The notes under the pieces: generated by a model
What the model was told of the DNA's origin: nothing
Seen by the model: the letters and a program-made list of their open reading frames with translations, nothing else
The model's database searches: none
Shown here: positions 5,159 to 6,504 of the stretch, in pieces
How the letters are laid out: each line of letters opens with the position of its first letter
How positions within the stretch are numbered: the first letter of the stretch is position 1
NCBI GenBank assembly: GCA_029054535.1
Contig: JAIDFC010000145.1
Span: 1-6,504, forward strand
Direction of reading: 5' to 3'
Length of the DNA: 6,504 nucleotides
Origin: Rikenella sp.
GTDB taxonomy: Bacteria > Bacteroidota > Bacteroidia > Bacteroidales > Rikenellaceae
Position numbers and translations under genes: made by a program

Positions 5159-6274
5159 ATGGTTACAAAGCTACACATTCTGTTCAAAAATCCGCGCCTG
5201 TCGCTGGTCGCGCTTTTTCTGGCGACCTGCGGCTCCGCGTCGGCCCAGTTCAACCCCAAGAAACAGGCCGCTCCGCTGGCTCCGGTGAACGCCGATACGC
5301 TGCTCAAACCGGCCAAACCCTCGGCCGACCTGACTTTCGAGCTGTATAGCGACGCCTACGACAAATATTTGCGCAAATTACGGACCAAACAACGCAACAG
5401 CTATTCATTCAAGCCGGGGCTGGACATCACCCAAGTAAGTTTCAACAACTGGCAACAGGGGGGGGATAATGCCTATTCCGGTTCGGCTTCGCTCTATTTC
5501 GAGCATAACTACACGGCTCCGGTGTTCAGCATCAAGACCGTGTTCGACGCGAAATACGGCCTGATGCGGACGACAGGGCAAACGCGCAAGAACGTGGACT
5601 ACTTCAACTTGTCGATCACGCCGAGCTGGAACATCTCGGAACGCTGGAAACTCTCCGGCGCGTTGATCTGGAAGTCTCAATTCACCAAGAGCTACGACTA
5701 TCCGAAAGAGGCTCCGAAAATCTGGAAATCGTCGTTCATGGCTCCGGGGACGGTCGAAATCTCGACCGGTTTCACCTACGAGCCGCCGAGCAAGAAGCTC
5801 AACATTCTGCTGGCCCCGATTGCGGGTAAGCTGACGTTCGTGTTGAGCGACTCGTTGGCTCGGAAGGGGGGACTGGGAACCGAAACCGGCAAAAAAATCA
5901 AGGCCGAGGTCGGTGCTCAAGTTCGGGTGAACTACAAGACAACATTCGCGAAAGAGAAGATCGAATACATCACGAAATTGGACTCTTTCTGGAACTACAC
6001 GCTCCCGCCGTCGGCGACGTGGGAAAACTCGCTGACATTCAAGGTTACGAATGTGATCAAGTTGTCTGCGATCGTCAACCTGATCTACAACGACCAGATC
6101 ACGACGCCGAAGGCACAGGAAAAACGGGATGCGGGTCGGGTACCGAAACCGTGGGACTATTTGCAGATTTACCAGTCGGTCGGGTTCGGGCTTCAGTTCA
6201 ACATCGCCTCGAAACCGCAGAAACCGGTACAGGAGAGTACGATTACGCGTTCGCGACTCAAGTACAAGAAGTAG
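5159..6274 (+). CDS. DUF3078 family outer-membrane protein
   Basis: A 371-residue exported protein. The signal peptide has a basic start, the hydrophobic stretch LSLVALFLATC, and the cleavage motif ASA-Q at 28-31. A Pro/Ala-rich linker follows to about residue 55. Residues ~82-348 carry DUF3078 hallmarks: ITQVSFNNWQQGGDNAYSGS (90-109), KYGLM (132-136), SGALIWKSQFTKSYDYP (166-182), FMAPGTVEISTGFTYEP (193-209), LLAPIAGKLTF (217-227), a GKKIKAEVGA segment (244-253) and the final VGFGLQFN. Alternating polar/aromatic strands predict an outer-membrane beta-barrel; molecular function is unknown for the family. The basic tail TRSRLKYKK is unusual after a barrel's last strand. ATG at 5159 is chosen because it begins the signal peptide; the frame's upstream extension into nfo antisense is rejected. 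The Shine-Dalgarno is weak. It is transcribed divergently from nfo, with 94 bp between starts. Confidence 0.9.
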   Translation: MVTKLHILFKNPRLSLVALFLATCGSASAQFNPKKQAAPLAPVNADTLLKPAKPSADLTFELYSDAYDKYLRKLRTKQRNSYSFKPGLDITQVSFNNWQQGGDNAYSGSASLYFEHNYTAPVFSIKTVFDAKYGLMRTTGQTRKNVDYFNLSITPSWNISERWKLSGALIWKSQFTKSYDYPKEAPKIWKSSFMAPGTVEISTGFTYEPPSKKLNILLAPIAGKLTFVLSDSLARKGGLGTETGKKIKAEVGAQVRVNYKTTFAKEKIEYITKLDSFWNYTLPPSATWENSLTFKVTNVIKLSAIVNLIYNDQITTPKAQEKRDAGRVPKPWDYLQIYQSVGFGLQFNIASKPQKPVQESTITRSRLKYKK

Positions 6275-6504
6275 CGGCGGATTTCTGTGTTTCTGGTTCG
6301 AACACCCGAGATTGTCTGAGGTAGCGGCTGCCGATAAAGCCGCTGTGCGGTCCTATGGGCGCGGTTGGTGGTGGGGAACAAGAACGCCTCCTCAAAAAAT
6401 CCTAAAGTGGAAATTTAGCCTTACCGAGTCGCCGCCAGCGCGGGCGCAATCGAGCCTCGCGAGAAGTTGCGTCCCGCCGCATGGGGTGGCGGCGATCCGC
6501 GCAA
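6275..6504. other. Gene-free 3' flank of the DUF3078 gene
   Basis: No gene is recognised. A hairpin AGCGGCT-N8-AGCCGCT lies at 6323-6344, 50 bp after the stop; it lacks a T-tract, so it is at best a weak terminator. From about 6430 the sequence becomes GC-rich and enters the interspersed repeat (see 6477-6503). The palindrome CTCGCGAG is at 6456-6463. Confidence 0.6.
6477..6503 (+). repeat. Interspersed repeat fragment at window edge
   Basis: 25 of 27 positions match the reverse complement of 3292-3318 in the hairpin middle of copy B, including CGCCGC / GCGGCG arms. The window ends inside it, so a further copy of the repeat family probably continues to the right. Confidence 0.7.

Noticed and set aside
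5065..5316. N-terminal extension of endonuclease IV
   Set aside because: It has no family similarity, would overlap the divergent DUF3078 gene, and the conserved start MKYFGAHVS has its own Shine-Dalgarno.
6290..6310. tRNA T-arm-like GGTTCGAAC
   Set aside because: The loop is not closed by a proper 5-bp stem, and no acceptor, D or anticodon arms are found around it.
6323..6344. Intrinsic terminator of the DUF3078 gene
   Set aside because: The 7-bp stem has an 8-nt loop and no following T-tract, so it is recorded only as a hairpin.

Overview
The window looks like chromosomal DNA of a GC-rich member of the Bacteroidota, most plausibly a gut Bacteroidales such as Alistipes (Rikenellaceae). The genus is an inference. 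The support is: two protein families known essentially from this phylum (DUF4924 and DUF3078), remnants of the 'Fibrobacter succinogenes major paralogous' (FISUMP) C-terminal domain common in Bacteroidota surface proteins, a TAnnTTTG promoter element upstream of the DUF3078 gene, and high GC content.

Layout. Positions 1-500 hold a GC-rich non-coding repeat (copy A) followed by a minus-strand remnant of a FISUMP-type domain. A lipoprotein alpha/beta-hydrolase lies at 519-1721 (+). It converges on a DUF4924 gene at 1919-2545 (-). The gap between them is filled by a 184-bp element with perfect 31-bp inverted ends. From 2590 to 3070 two more FISUMP-domain remnants sit head to head. A longer, oppositely oriented repeat copy (copy B) runs to 3362 with a chain of strong hairpins. 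GC-rich DNA without a recognisable gene continues to about 3620, then two to two-and-a-half 41-bp tandem repeats.

The right half is ordinary. hslR (Hsp15-like, S4 domain) and nfo (endonuclease IV) form a probable minus-strand pair (3756-5064). A divergent gene for a DUF3078 outer-membrane protein lies at 5159-6274 (+). The last 230 bp contain a hairpin and the edge of another copy of the same repeat family.

Functionally, nfo repairs abasic sites in DNA and hslR belongs to the ribosome-rescue / heat-shock RNA-binding family. The hydrolase and the DUF3078 protein are envelope proteins. The unusual part is the left half: three start-less domain fragments begin at nearly the same codon (the PAPG motif), and all retain the same terminal RCLQE-stop block, which runs into a shared non-coding repeat. 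That looks like shuffled or silent C-terminal cassettes, or debris of a recombining multigene family. No recombinase, reverse transcriptase or transposase gene is present, so the mechanism cannot be read from this window.
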